Below are positions 38,306 to 48,152 of a DNA stretch of 64,000 nt, piece by piece. Position 1 is the stretch's first letter, and each line of letters begins with the position of its first letter. The notes beneath the pieces were generated by a model. It was not told the origin of the DNA. It was given only the letters and a program-made list of their open reading frames with translations, and did not search any database. Origin of the DNA: Mycetocola_B reblochoni (GTDB lineage Bacteria > Actinomycetota > Actinomycetes > Actinomycetales > Microbacteriaceae); contig NZ_RCUW01000002.1 of the NCBI RefSeq assembly GCF_003667525.1, forward strand, positions 248,001 through 312,000, given 5' to 3'. The translations under genes and the position numbers were made by a program.

Positions 38306-41300
38306 CTACCGCTGCAGAGCCGTCTCGCGTCGGCGACGCACCAGCCAGATCGCCGTCGCGCCGAGCAGCAGCAGCGTGCCTGCCGTGACGATCCCGCCGA
38401 GCTCGGCTCCGGAGTTCGCGAGCGTCGCGGACCCCGTCGCGGTGCCCCCGGTCGACCCGGAGCCGGAACCGGCCGCGGTGCCGTCCGCCGAGGCGGACGC
38501 ACCCGGCGAGGACCCAGAGGAGTCGTCACCCGCGTCGGCCGCCGCCGCCTGAGCGGTGACGACGAACTCCGTGTCGAGCGCGTCGCCGGTCAGCTCGCCC
38601 GCCTCGGACCCGGTCACGGCGACGTAGTGGTCGCCGAGCTCGAAGTCCGTCCCGATGGCGAACACGAACCGGACCGTGCCCTTCTCGTCGGCCGTCTCAT
38701 CGGCCAGGTCGAACGGCGTCGAGTGGACGGTCGCGGAGACCGTCTCTCCCGGCTGGAAGCCGGTGCCGACGACGGTCTGCTCGACCCCGGTGCCGCGAAC
38801 GATCGACCGGAGCTCCACCGTCGCCGTCGGTCCGTCGGCATCGCCGTCGGCACTGGCGTCGGCATCGGCGGTCGCCGTGGCGTCGGCGTCCGCGCTGGTC
38901 TCAGCGCTCGCCGTGGCGTCAGCGTCGGCGGTCGCGTCGGCCTCGGCGGTCGCGTCTGCCTCGGCCGTCGCGTCTGCCTCAGCGGTCGCGTCGGCGGTCG
39001 CCGTGGCGTCGGCCTCAGCGCTGGCGTCAGCAGCCGCAGCCGAGGACGCATCGACACTGGCATCCGCGTTCGCCGCCGACGCCGAGGCCGCCGACGCATT
39101 GCCCTCGGCAGCAGCGGACGCATCCGCCTCACTGTCCGAGTCCGCCGAGGAGTTCGACGCCGCCTGAGCCGACGCCGCAGCCGCGGCATTCGCCTCACTG
39201 CTCGCGTCGGTCGACGCCGCCGCACTGGCATCCGCCGCCGACGCCGACGCCGCATCCGCGTTCGCGGTCGCCGCAGCCGAGGCCGCCGCGTTCGCATCCG
39301 CATCCGCCGCCGCCTGCGCCGCGGCCTGAGCCGCCGCGTTGGTGTCGGAATCGGCCTGAGCCGACGCCGCAGCAGACGCAGACGCGTTCACGTTGCCCTC
39401 CGCATCAGCAGCCGCAGCCGCATCCGCATCAGCCGTCGCAGCCGAGTCAGTATCAGCCGTGCTGTCCGCGTCCGTGGTCGGATCCGCATCAGCCGTGGCG
39501 TCAGACTCAGCGGTCGCGTCAGCCTCAGCTGTCGCGTCAGACTCAGCCGTCGCATCAGCCGATGCCGACGCGTCACTGTCCACGCCCGCCGCCGCATCGG
39601 CGTCGGACGCCGAGGCCGCGGACGCATCCGCCGAGGCCGCGGAGTCGGAGTCCGCCGTCGTGGCCGCAGCCGCATCGGCAGCCGCAGCCGCATTGCCCTC
39701 AGCCGCCGAGGACGACTCGGCCGAGGCCGATGTCCCGGCATCGGCGTCCGCCGCCGCCTGGGACGCCGCCTGGGACGCGGCGTTGGTGTCCGTGTCCGAG
39801 CTCGTCGATGCGTCCGAGGACGCCGTCGCCTGCGCGGCAGCGGCAGCGGCCGCCTCGGCATCGGCATCAGCGGAGGCCGACGCCGCCGTGTCGCTGTCCG
39901 CCGTGGCCGCGGCCTGCGCGGCCGCCTGGGCCGCTGCGTTGCTGTCGGAATCGGCCTGGGCCGAGGCCGACGCCGAGGCGGCGGCCGCTGCGTTCGCATC
40001 CGCGTCCGTGTCAACGGCGGCACTGGCGTCCGCGCTCGAATCCGTGTCGGTCTCGGCCGTGCCGGGCTCGTCGCTCACGACGACAGCGAAGTCTCGCGTG
40101 GCCTCCGGAGAGGTCAGACCGTCCAGCCCCTGAGTCGCCGTCACCGTGTAGGAGCCGACGGGGGTCCCGGCGAAGGTCGACTCCCAGCTTCCGTCAGCCG
40201 AGACGACCGCGGTCTGGGCCGCCCCACCGATGTCGACGGTGACCGTCGCCCCGGGGACACCCGAACCGGTGACGACGACGTCGCTCGTCTCGCCCTCGGC
40301 GACCTCGAACTCCTGCCCGGCCGTGGGGGCCGTGATGACGGGCGCGTCGAGTTCGGCGACCGCCGCGTTGGGCCCGACGACGGCCGTGGCCAGGTTGACG
40401 GTCGCCAGGCCGGAGGAGCCCAGCAGGTTAGCTGCCGTGAGGCGGGCGGCGGTCTCGGTGTAGCTGCCGTCGGCCTCGCTCTGCACGTTGAGCTGCAGAG
40501 ACACGACCTCGGCGACGAGATCGAACACGGGGCTGAGCGAGCTGGTGATTCCCGTGAGGACCGGCGTCAGCACTCCCGGCACCTCGGACAGCACGCCCGT
40601 CGCGGAGAACAGCACCGAGGCGATCGGCGTCGCGAGGGCGTTGAGCAGGGTCCCGAGCGGGATGGTGATGGGCACGCCCGCGACCTTGAGGGTGATCGAC
40701 GCGACGGCGGTGCCGTCGAGGACGTCACCGAGCGTCTGGTCGGTGAGCGAGACGTTGATTCCCGTCCCGACGTCGAGGACCGGAACCGTGCAGTTCGGGC
40801 CCGATCCGACCAGGCAGAGGTTAACGCCGATGTTGATGGTCGCCGCCCGCAGCGTGGAGTCGAGCACCTGGTCGACCTGGTCGATCAGACCGCTCAGCAG
40901 GACACCGATGCGCTCGTTCACGAGGTTGAGGACCTCGGCGGAGAGCACCTCCGAGTTGGGGTCGAGGTTGTTCAGGCCTGGCCCGTCGTTCTCGCTGAGC
41001 AGCGCGTCGAGGTCGACGGTGACGACCCCCGTCCTCAGGTCGATCGAGACGACGTCGTCACTGAGCAGCCCGTCGAGCACGCCGTTCAGCGCACCCTGCA
41101 CATCGGTGTCGATCGAGACCACGACGGCGTCGTTGCCGACGATCGGCGCGAGGGCCGCGTTGAGACCGGCGAGAGCCTGCGCGATGAGCCCGTCGGAGCC
41201 GACGAGGGAGTTGACCGCGGTGTCGACCAGCGAGGCGACGCTGCCGCTCCCGTCCCCCACGAGCACGTCCTCGATGCCGCCGATCGCGGGGACCGAGAGC

Positions 41301-41932
41301 TCGAGCTCGCCGCTGGCGACGTTGTAGTCGCGGACGACGGTCCCCGTTCCCTCGGCGTCGAGGGAGGCCTCGGCGCTGACCGCGCCGAGCCGGACCTCGA
41401 GGCCCGCGAGCGTGTCGGTGATCTCGCTGCCGAGCAGCCCCGTGAGGCTGAGGGTCGCGTCGGCCGGGTAGTCGCCCGTCCCGGTGGTGTCGACGATCCC
41501 CGCGTCGCTGACCGCGCCGGTGGCCGCACGGGACACGCCCCGGTCCGCCGCCTCGGCGTACTGGTTGACGACGCCCAGCTTGAGCACGTCTCCGAGCGGG
41601 ACCGAGACGCCGCTCGGCAGCTGGACCCCGACCAGGCCGAGCGCCTCGAGGTCGAGGCCGGCGGAGTCCACCACACTCGGGCCGGAGCCGTCGTGCTCGG
41701 CGGACGCGCCGCCGAGCGCCGCGATGCTGTCCAGGTCGACCCCTCCGACGAGGAGGCTGCCGGAGAGGAACCTCGACGATGAGGAGGAGCTGTCGCCCGG
41801 CACGGCCGTCGCGGTGGACGCGAACGCGCCCATCGCGACCATCGCCGTGGCGGTGACGACGGCGGCGCCGGTCACGACGCCGCGCCGATCCGCCCCCCGT
41901 CGTGTCCTGCGTCGAGCACGGGTTGTCAGCAC
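38306..41932 (-). CDS. Giant LANSG-anchored surface protein with Ala/Ser/Asp repeats (choice-of-anchor G type)
   Basis: A 1208-residue exported protein. Signal peptide ends near STATA (about residue 45). Residues about 55-550 are a choice-of-anchor G-like adhesin region (LVGGVDLDSIAALGG, ATLSLTGLLGSEITDTLAGL). A bacterial Ig-like domain follows (about 555-625, GVPGATVTVDIGGAAQT), then about 400 residues of Ala/Ser/Asp/Thr/Glu low complexity (ADATAEADATAES pattern), very acidic and extended. A second Ig-like domain (GTGFQPGETVSATVHSTPF) and a Ser/Gly stalk end in LANSG, a hydrophobic helix and an RRRR tail, a class E sortase-type signal. The GTG at 41932 has GAAAGGAA upstream. It is divergent from the LAL regulator and SipW operon. 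Probably an adhesin or matrix scaffold. Confidence 0.85.
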   Translation of the reverse strand: MLTTRARRRTRRGADRRGVVTGAAVVTATAMVAMGAFASTATAVPGDSSSSSSRFLSGSLLVGGVDLDSIAALGGASAEHDGSGPSVVDSAGLDLEALGLVGVQLPSGVSVPLGDVLKLGVVNQYAEAADRGVSRAATGAVSDAGIVDTTGTGDYPADATLSLTGLLGSEITDTLAGLEVRLGAVSAEASLDAEGTGTVVRDYNVASGELELSVPAIGGIEDVLVGDGSGSVASLVDTAVNSLVGSDGLIAQALAGLNAALAPIVGNDAVVVSIDTDVQGALNGVLDGLLSDDVVSIDLRTGVVTVDLDALLSENDGPGLNNLDPNSEVLSAEVLNLVNERIGVLLSGLIDQVDQVLDSTLRAATINIGVNLCLVGSGPNCTVPVLDVGTGINVSLTDQTLGDVLDGTAVASITLKVAGVPITIPLGTLLNALATPIASVLFSATGVLSEVPGVLTPVLTGITSSLSPVFDLVAEVVSLQLNVQSEADGSYTETAARLTAANLLGSSGLATVNLATAVVGPNAAVAELDAPVITAPTAGQEFEVAEGETSDVVVTGSGVPGATVTVDIGGAAQTAVVSADGSWESTFAGTPVGSYTVTATQGLDGLTSPEATRDFAVVVSDEPGTAETDTDSSADASAAVDTDADANAAAAASASASAQADSDSNAAAQAAAQAAATADSDTAASASADADAEAAAAAAAQATASSDASTSSDTDTNAASQAASQAAADADAGTSASAESSSAAEGNAAAAADAAAATTADSDSAASADASAASASDADAAAGVDSDASASADATAESDATAEADATAESDATADADPTTDADSTADTDSAATADADAAAAADAEGNVNASASAAASAQADSDTNAAAQAAAQAAADADANAAASAAATANADAASASAADASAAASTDASSEANAAAAASAQAASNSSADSDSEADASAAAEGNASAASASAANADASVDASSAAAADASAEADATATADATAEADATAEADATAEADATADADATASAETSADADATATADADASADGDADGPTATVELRSIVRGTGVEQTVVGTGFQPGETVSATVHSTPFDLADETADEKGTVRFVFAIGTDFELGDHYVAVTGSEAGELTGDALDTEFVVTAQAAAADAGDDSSGSSPGASASADGTAAGSGSGSTGGTATGSATLANSGAELGGIVTAGTLLLLGATAIWLVRRRRETALQR
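38835..40060. repeat. Low-complexity GC-rich repeat tract encoding Ala/Ser/Asp array
   Basis: About 1.2 kb of short degenerate repeats, mostly 6-, 12- and 18-base units such as GTCGCGTCGGCCTCAGCG, with one longer motif recurring around 39340 and 39940 (encoding SAQADSDTNAAAQAAAQAA and a near copy). It creates long spurious open frames on the plus strand. Likely length-variable between strains. Confidence 0.8.
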
Positions 41933-42572
41933 GTTGCGTTCCTTTCGCCGTTTGCGGTCCTCGTCCGTCGCACCCTCCGCACCGACCGCACGCCGAGGCG
42001 TTCGCCGGGTTCCGTGCCGAGGAGCACGAGTGTGGGGGCGTTCATCTGGTTTCCGTCCGTCGGGCGCGGATCGAGTGCAGATTCCGCGACTGCGGCCCAT
42101 GCTAAATAGCCATTCACCCCGGATTCGGGCTTTCAGTAGCTATTCGGTATTCGGCCGGACACCGCCGGACAATGCCGCTGACGATGAACTACGCACCCCC
42201 ATTCCCGATCGCCGCCGCTCAGTAGTAACGCGATGCCACACGCCGCGATCGACAGAAAGTGATGCGACCGTTATGAATTCCGTTCCGAGCCCGGAGGCCA
42301 GTGCCGAATTCACGGCGAGAAGCGGCGTCGCCGACCGGACGCACCCGCCGGAACGAATTGGCGGATCCCCGCCTCGGTGGTCGAACTATTACTGAGTAGT
42401 GGATATTCGGTAGCGCCGACCGGATACGATGAGCACCAGTCGGAAACCCGTAATCGCCCGCAATTCGCAGAAATGAACAATGCTCATGGACGCGGAATGA
42501 GATGCACTGAGGACGTGATTATCGTGATGCCGCGCCGATGCACGAGCAACCAGAAGGACAGAGGGACAGACC
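41933..42572. other. 640-base lower-GC divergent spacer with paired TATTCGGTA sites
   Basis: Between the divergent surface-protein and LAL genes. GC is visibly lower than the flanks and no coding frame is convincing. TATTCGGTA occurs at 42141-42149 and 42404-42412, each followed 5-7 bases later by CCGGA, about 210 bases from the surface-protein start and 160 from the LAL start. A TAGCAT -10-like element faces the surface gene (42099-42104, minus strand). These may be regulator sites shared by both transcription units. Confidence 0.5.
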
Positions 42573-45316
42573 GTGCCGTCCTGGCTGGTTGAGCCCGCGC
42601 CGCGCACGCCCAGTCCGCACAGGACCGAGCTCGCCCAGGGGCTGCGCATGCTCGCCACCGGGATGCCTCTGCTGATCACCGGCCCCGCGGGCAGCGGCAA
42701 GAGCGTCGCCGCACGGCGCATCGCGGAGGCCAGCGGGCTGCCGGTCCGCACGGTGGCGGGCGGGCGCTCGCCCGCGGTGCCCGCGCCGGACCGACCGGAC
42801 GGGACGGGCAAGGACAGGAGCGCCCTCGTCGTCGACGACGCCGAGCTGCTCGATGACGACACGCTTCACGGGATCCTCGCCTCCCACCTCGGGCCGCTGA
42901 TCCTGACCGCGCGGACGACGCGCCTGCGCGGCGACTCCCCGCTCGCGCTCCTGCGGGACGACCACGGCCGGCGTCCGTACCGGATCGCCCTGCCCGCCCT
43001 GGGCGTGGACGAGACCGTCGCGCTGCTCGAGGACGAGCCTCGGCTGACGGGACCCCGCCCGCACGACATCATCACGGCGACGACGATCGCGCGCATCGCC
43101 GCCGGATCACTGCACGCCGTCGAGGACCTCTCAGGCGTCGCTCGGAGCCACCCGGAACGCTTCCCCCGCTGCCTGCCCTCCCCCGTGCTCTTCCCCCCGA
43201 CGGCGGTGGACAGCGTCGAGCGCGTCACCCTCCCCCCGCTCACCCCCGGGCAGGAGCTCGCAGCGGCCGTGCTGCACAGGCTGGGGCCGCAGAGCTACCG
43301 TGCCGCGTCGAGGCACGTCGGCGACGACGCGGTCGACGCGCTCATCCAGCACGGCGTGCTCCGGCCCCTGGACGACGGCATGATCCAGGTCGCTCCGCTG
43401 ATCGGGGCGACACTCCGGCTCCGGCACGACGCACCGGTCGAGGAGCTGCGGCGCTCCGCCCTGCTCCTCGCCGCCGCGTGGAACAGGGGCGAGACGCTCA
43501 GCCCGGACGAGCTCGTCCTCCTGGCGGAGATGGAGCTCTCCCCCGGCGCCCTGCGCGACGCGGGACTGCTGACCGCCCGCGCCGCGGCCATCGCCCACCA
43601 GCAGGGCGCGCACGCCGAGGCGCGGGCGCTCCTGGCCACCGCGGAGGCGACGGCACCGCGCCGGACGGCCGTCGTCCGGGCGTTCGCCGAGGCTGTGCGG
43701 ACGGCGAGCGACACGCAGCCGCTCCGGCTGGTCGACGGCGAACGGCAGGCGGACGGCGTGGCCGAGGACGACGACCCCGTTCTGCACCGGAACGAGTGCT
43801 ACCTCAGAGGGATCATCCGGAGCTGGTCGGCCCACCCGGCGTCCCCCCGAGCCCTGACCGCCCCGGAGACGGTGATCGAGCTGTGGAGCGAACAGGAGCC
43901 GTACAGCGTCGGAGCCGACGCCGACGCGACGCTCAGCCGCATCGCCGCGGACCCCGCGACCGACAGCTCGACGCGGTGCTGGGCCCTGGCCCTCGCCCTC
44001 GGCGCCAGCGCGCATCGCGACGATCGGAGGCGCGTCGAGGAGCTCCTCCCGCTCGCCCGGCACACCCGACGCGAGCACACCAGCGCGGGCTGGGTCCCCG
44101 AGGACTACTACGCGGCCGACGCCGATGCCGTGCTCTGGCTGACCATCCGCCTGGTCGTTCAACTCAGCGGCGCCGCGGAGTCCCACCCCGACGACGGCTG
44201 GGGCGGCGCCGCCTGGACGGCGACGGCCCCGGCGGCCCCGACTCCCGCATCCGGCGCACGGGGGCCTACGTCCTCCGCGCCCTCGACGCGTTGGCGTCGG
44301 GCAGGGAGGACATCGTCGTCGCGAACGTCGAGAGACTGCTCCGAAGCCTGACCAGGCACTCCTTCGCCGGCCTCAACCGCACCATCATCCACATCTGCCG
44401 CTGGATCACCCTGCCGGAGACGCTTCTGCCCCCGGACCGGCGCGGCGTCCCCCGTACACGGAGGCGGAACGCCGAGCTCGACGGCGTCGCCGACGCGCTG
44501 GCGCTCGCCGAGCAGGCCAGCTCCCCCGCCCGCCCGGTCGGCGAGCCCCAGACACCGGAGTGGATGCTCACCCTCGCCGAGTTCCGGCTCGCCCTGGCCG
44601 AGGACGGCTACTGGCTCCGGCTCGCCGACGGGCTCCCCCCGATCGACGGCGCGACCGAGCCGCCCACCGTCGCGGCGCTGCTGAGCGCGCTGCGCTCCTC
44701 GCTGCGGGATGACGAGGAGATCGCGCTGATCTGCGACCGCCTCGTCGCTCAGCGCAACCCGCTCGCAGCCGCGCATGTCCTCGAGCTCGGGCGACGTCTG
44801 GCGATCGCGGACGGCAGGGAGGAGACGGCACTGGCCTGCGCGATCTGGCGGGACAGGCTGGGGTTCCGTGCCAGGGACGATGCCGGCGTCGGCGTCGGCG
44901 CCGCCGGGGGACGCCGCGTCGCGTCGTCCCCGTTCGACGCGGCGGAGCGCGCAGCGGCGTCGACCGTGGCCGGGCCGCTCCCGCCCGTCGCCCCCACCTG
45001 GGCTCCGCCCGCCTCCCCGAGCGGACCGCGTTCCGGCCGTGCGGACGAGGACCCGCGACCGGTCGACGGGGCGCGCCGCACACGCCCCTCCGCCACCGTT
45101 CCGGGACCCCGCAGCGAGCTGAGCGCACGCGAAAAGGAGATCTGCGGACTCATCGCGCTCGGGCTGAGGAACAAGGAAATCGCCGCACGGCTCCATCTCA
45201 GCGTTCGGACCGTGGAATCCCACGTCCTTCAGGCCAGGTCGAAACTCGGAGCGCGACGGCGCACCGATATTCCATCGCTTCTGCGCGCCGAAAACGAATT
45301 GTCCGCCAATTCGTAA
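42573..45316 (+). pseudogene. LAL-type LuxR regulator, split by a frameshift
   Basis: If intact this would be about 914 residues, the usual size of LAL (large ATP-binding LuxR) regulators. The first frame from the GTG at 42573 (GAGGGA upstream) has Walker A GPAGSGKS (37-44), Walker B ALVVDDAELLDD, then helical repeats to about 44215; left alone it ends at 44351. The homologous continuation (RTGAYVLRALDALASGREDI onward) is in the next frame to 45316 and ends with the LuxR helix-turn-helix LSAREKEICGLIALGLRNKE and TVESHVLQARSKLGA. A single missing base in the GC run at about 44205-44235 explains the break. As given, the ATPase half would lack its DNA-binding domain. Confidence 0.82.
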
Positions 45317-45453
45317 CCCGAAAAGGGGTTGTAGCGTCGTCGAGAACAACGAGAGGATTGATGAAGGCTCTCTGCCCTCACCCATTTCCCCACATTAATC
45401 GACAACGATTGGCGGGGCACATTCTTCGAGCCCACAACCCCCGAGAGGAAACA

Positions 45454-46062
45454 ATGTCCGAGAAATCAGCGTCCACGCGCGCCTCACGCACGAAGAAGAC
45501 GCGCGCGCTCCTCGCCGGCGGTGTCGTCCTCGGCCTGGGTGCGGCGTACACGCTCGCCCAGTGGTCCGATTCCGAGTGGGCGCAGAGCACCTTCGCCGCG
45601 GGCCAGTTCAATCTGGAGGGGTCGGTCGACGGCACCACCTTCGAGGAGCACCCCACCTCGGCCGATGCCGCCGAGCTCAGCTTCACGGCGGACGTCGGGA
45701 ACCTGCGTCCCGGACAGGCGACCGCCTCGCTCTTCGCCATCCGGCTCGACTCGGCCACGACCGTGGACGCGAACGTCGCGACGACCGCGGCGGCGACCGG
45801 GTCGGCCACCGCGCAGCTGAGCCACCGCGTGATCCAGGTCGCGGCGCCGGGTGACTGCACGGTCGACGCGACCGGCACGACGGTCGCGGGCGAGGCCGCA
45901 CTCGGCTCGCTCGGGACCGTGACGGACGTCGCGCTCGCGCCGGGGGCCGGCTCGGCGCCGGGGGCCAGCGCCAACCTCTGCATCATCGTCACCGCCTCCG
46001 ACGACCTGGTCCAGTCCTCCACGGCCAGCGCGACCTGGACCTTCACCGCGAGCACCAGCTGA
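45454..46062 (+). CDS. SipW-type signal-peptide protein, TasA/camelysin-like (first)
   Basis: A 202-residue secreted protein. The N-terminus is a SipW-dependent signal: basic leader, RALLAGGVVLGLGAAYTLA, then QWSDSE and AAGQFNLEGSVDG right after the cleavage region. The rest is beta-rich with two cysteines (APGDCTVD, SANLCIIV) and no wall anchor. This pattern is shared by TasA and camelysin, matrix fibre proteins exported through SipW. The ATG at 45454 has GAGAGGAAA upstream and is preferred to the in-frame ATG at 45361. First gene of a four-gene unit with the peptidase at 46719. Fibre formation is inferred. Confidence 0.82.
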   Translation: MSEKSASTRASRTKKTRALLAGGVVLGLGAAYTLAQWSDSEWAQSTFAAGQFNLEGSVDGTTFEEHPTSADAAELSFTADVGNLRPGQATASLFAIRLDSATTVDANVATTAAATGSATAQLSHRVIQVAAPGDCTVDATGTTVAGEAALGSLGTVTDVALAPGAGSAPGASANLCIIVTASDDLVQSSTASATWTFTASTS

Positions 46063-46078
46063 GCGGGCAGGAACCACG

Positions 46079-46714
46079 ATGAGCGAGCACGCGCGCGCGC
46101 GTCCGCGTCGCGGCCCGCGCGTGCGCGCCGTGCTCGCCGGCGGCGTCGTGCTCACCATCGGCGTCGGGGCGACCCTGGCGAGCTGGACGGACAGCGAGAG
46201 CGCCCGGACGACCGTCACGGCGGGGCGCTTCGGCATCGAGGGCTCCGCCGACGGGACCACCTTCACACAGAGCTCCGCCTCGACGCCGACGACCGTCACC
46301 CTCACGACGGCTGCGACGTCGATGGTGCCGGGGCAGACCGTCTACGGCGGGTTCTCGGTCCGGACGGTCGCCGGCTCGGTCGCCGGGGAGGTCACCCTCC
46401 CCTCGCCAGCCGTCACCGCGACGGGGACCACCGCCGTCCCGCTCGACGCCGTGTACAGCTCGGAGGTACGGACCATCCCGTCCGGCGCGGCGTGCGACGC
46501 CGGGACCTTCGCCGCGGGGACGACGGTGATCCCGCCGGGACCGCTCGGCCAGGCGCAGGACTCCGCGGCCCGTCCGCTTGCCGCGGACCGGCAGTCCCCC
46601 GTGCACTACTGCATCGCCATCACCCTGCTGTCCTCGGCGGACAACGCCGCGCAGGGAGCCGGGGCGAGCGTTGTCTGGACCTTCTCCGCCCGGTCCGTGG
46701 TGCCGGGGACCTGA
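46079..46714 (+). CDS. SipW-type signal-peptide protein, TasA/camelysin-like (second)
   Basis: A 211-residue paralogue of the preceding protein: the N-terminus RAVLAGGVVLTIGVGATLAS, then WTDSESARTTVTAGRFGIEG, aligns with WSDSEWAQSTFAAGQFNLEG, and both continue into GSxDGTTF. It is beta-rich with two cysteines (GAACDAG, VHYCIAI). It starts 16 bases after the first gene. It is probably a second fibre subunit or an anchor/minor component, as TapA is to TasA, though no TapA similarity is claimed. Confidence 0.82.
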   Translation: MSEHARARPRRGPRVRAVLAGGVVLTIGVGATLASWTDSESARTTVTAGRFGIEGSADGTTFTQSSASTPTTVTLTTAATSMVPGQTVYGGFSVRTVAGSVAGEVTLPSPAVTATGTTAVPLDAVYSSEVRTIPSGAACDAGTFAAGTTVIPPGPLGQAQDSAARPLAADRQSPVHYCIAITLLSSADNAAQGAGASVVWTFSARSVVPGT

Positions 46715-46718
46715 GCCG

Positions 46719-48152
46719 ATGCGCGCCCTGCGGCTGCTGCGCGAGGTCGGGCTCTGGGCCGCGGCCGCGGCCGGCGTGCTCTGCATCGCGCTCTTCGTGG
46801 CGGCCCTGCTCGGCGGCTTCTCGCTGGTGATGTTCAAGACGGGGTCCATGGCGCCCACCATCCCGGCGGGCTCGCTCGCTCTCGTGCGCGAGGCCCCGGC
46901 CGCGGACATCGCGGTCGGCGACGTCGTCACGGTCGACCGGGGCGAAGTGCTGCCGGTCACCCACCGGGTGATCGAGGTCGTGGACGACTCCGGCCCGGTG
47001 ACGTTCCGGATGCAGGGGGACGCGAACGCGGCCCCCGACCTCGAGCTGTACTCCGCGACGACGGTTCGGACGGTGGTGTGGGCTGCGCCGGGCCTCGCCC
47101 ACACCGTGGCGCTGCTGTCGCAGCCCTGGCTGCTGCTCCTGCTCAGCGTCGCCGCGGCGGCGCTGGTCACCTGGGCGTTCTGGCCGAGGGACGGCGGGCG
47201 GAGCGGTGACGGTGACGGCAACGGCAACGACGACGGGGCCGGCGGCAGCGACGGGACCCACAGCGGCAACGATGACGCCCCCCGCCCCGACGACGACCGC
47301 CAGGGGCGGCCGGACGACGCCCCGCGTCGCACCGGATCCGCCCTCTCCGTCGCTGTCCTCATCGCGGCGGCGTCCACGGCCCTCACCCTCTCCGCCGCCC
47401 CGGCACACGCTGCGCCCTCGCCCGCACCCGCCGCGGCTCCAGGATCCGCCGCGCCCGCACCGCCCGCCCCCGCGGACGCGGCGCCGGCTACCCCGGCGAG
47501 CGCCCCCGTGCGCAGCGTCCTGACCGGCGACCGCATCACGATCACCATGCTCGAGAGCCCGACGGCCCGCGCACTGACGCCGGAGCGGGCCGAGCCCGTC
47601 GTCTTCGGCGTCGCCCCCACGCACGCGGACGAACGGCTCCGGCTGAGGACCACCGTCACGGCGAGCGGCCCGCTCCTCGCGGCGCTCGAGGCGACCGTTC
47701 TGCGCTGCGACCGGCTCACCTCGACGCAGCGCTGCCCGCCGGACTCGGAGGCCGTCGTCCGCGATGTCCCTGCCGAGCAGCTCCCCGGTCTCGCGCTCGC
47801 GCCGGTCGACGCGGGAGGGGAGGTCCGCTGGCTCGACGTCGCCGTGACGCTCGGCGACGGGGCGGATCCGGACGGCGCCGCGGCGGACATCGGGATCAGG
47901 GTCGACGCCGAGGGGCCCCGCGGCGACGGAGCGTCGTCCGGCGACGACCCGGCGGCCACCGAGCAGCTCTCCACCGGGAGCGGCCTCGCAGCGATGCGCG
48001 CCCCCGGCCCGCTCGCGGGCACAGGGGGGCACCTGGCCGCACTCGTGCCCGCCGTCCTCGCGGTCGTCGCGGGCCTGGTCGCGTCGGGCCTGGCCCGCCG
48101 GTCACGCGCCGGGACCGCCGATGACCGGCCCCGAGCGGACACACCGCGATGA
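46719..48152 (+). CDS. SipW-type signal peptidase I fused to a second exported domain with LAGTG anchor
   Basis: A 477-residue protein. Residues 1-155 are an ER/SipW-type signal peptidase: membrane helix (about 11-38), FKTGSMAPTIPAGSLALV with Ser43, THRVIE with His82 in place of Lys, QGDANAAPD, and a second helix (about 136-153). A Gly/Asp/Asn-rich acidic linker follows (155-200). A basic stretch and a complete secretion signal (ALSVAVLIAAASTALTLSAA, ending AHA) then lead into a Pro/Ala stalk and a beta-type domain (about 260-430), and the end is LAGTG, a helix and RRSR. Thus the peptidase carries a fused, probably wall-linked, extracellular domain. The start is 5 bases after the preceding gene. 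It should process the two TasA-like substrates. Confidence 0.83.
   Translation: MRALRLLREVGLWAAAAAGVLCIALFVAALLGGFSLVMFKTGSMAPTIPAGSLALVREAPAADIAVGDVVTVDRGEVLPVTHRVIEVVDDSGPVTFRMQGDANAAPDLELYSATTVRTVVWAAPGLAHTVALLSQPWLLLLLSVAAAALVTWAFWPRDGGRSGDGDGNGNDDGAGGSDGTHSGNDDAPRPDDDRQGRPDDAPRRTGSALSVAVLIAAASTALTLSAAPAHAAPSPAPAAAPGSAAPAPPAPADAAPATPASAPVRSVLTGDRITITMLESPTARALTPERAEPVVFGVAPTHADERLRLRTTVTASGPLLAALEATVLRCDRLTSTQRCPPDSEAVVRDVPAEQLPGLALAPVDAGGEVRWLDVAVTLGDGADPDGAAADIGIRVDAEGPRGDGASSGDDPAATEQLSTGSGLAAMRAPGPLAGTGGHLAALVPAVLAVVAGLVASGLARRSRAGTADDRPRADTPR

Noticed and set aside
38129..41782. 1217-codon open frame on the plus strand, opposite the giant surface protein
   Set aside because: Arg/Gly/Val-rich translation with no domain, caused by the GC-rich repeats; the minus frame has signal peptide, Ig-like domains and sortase anchor.
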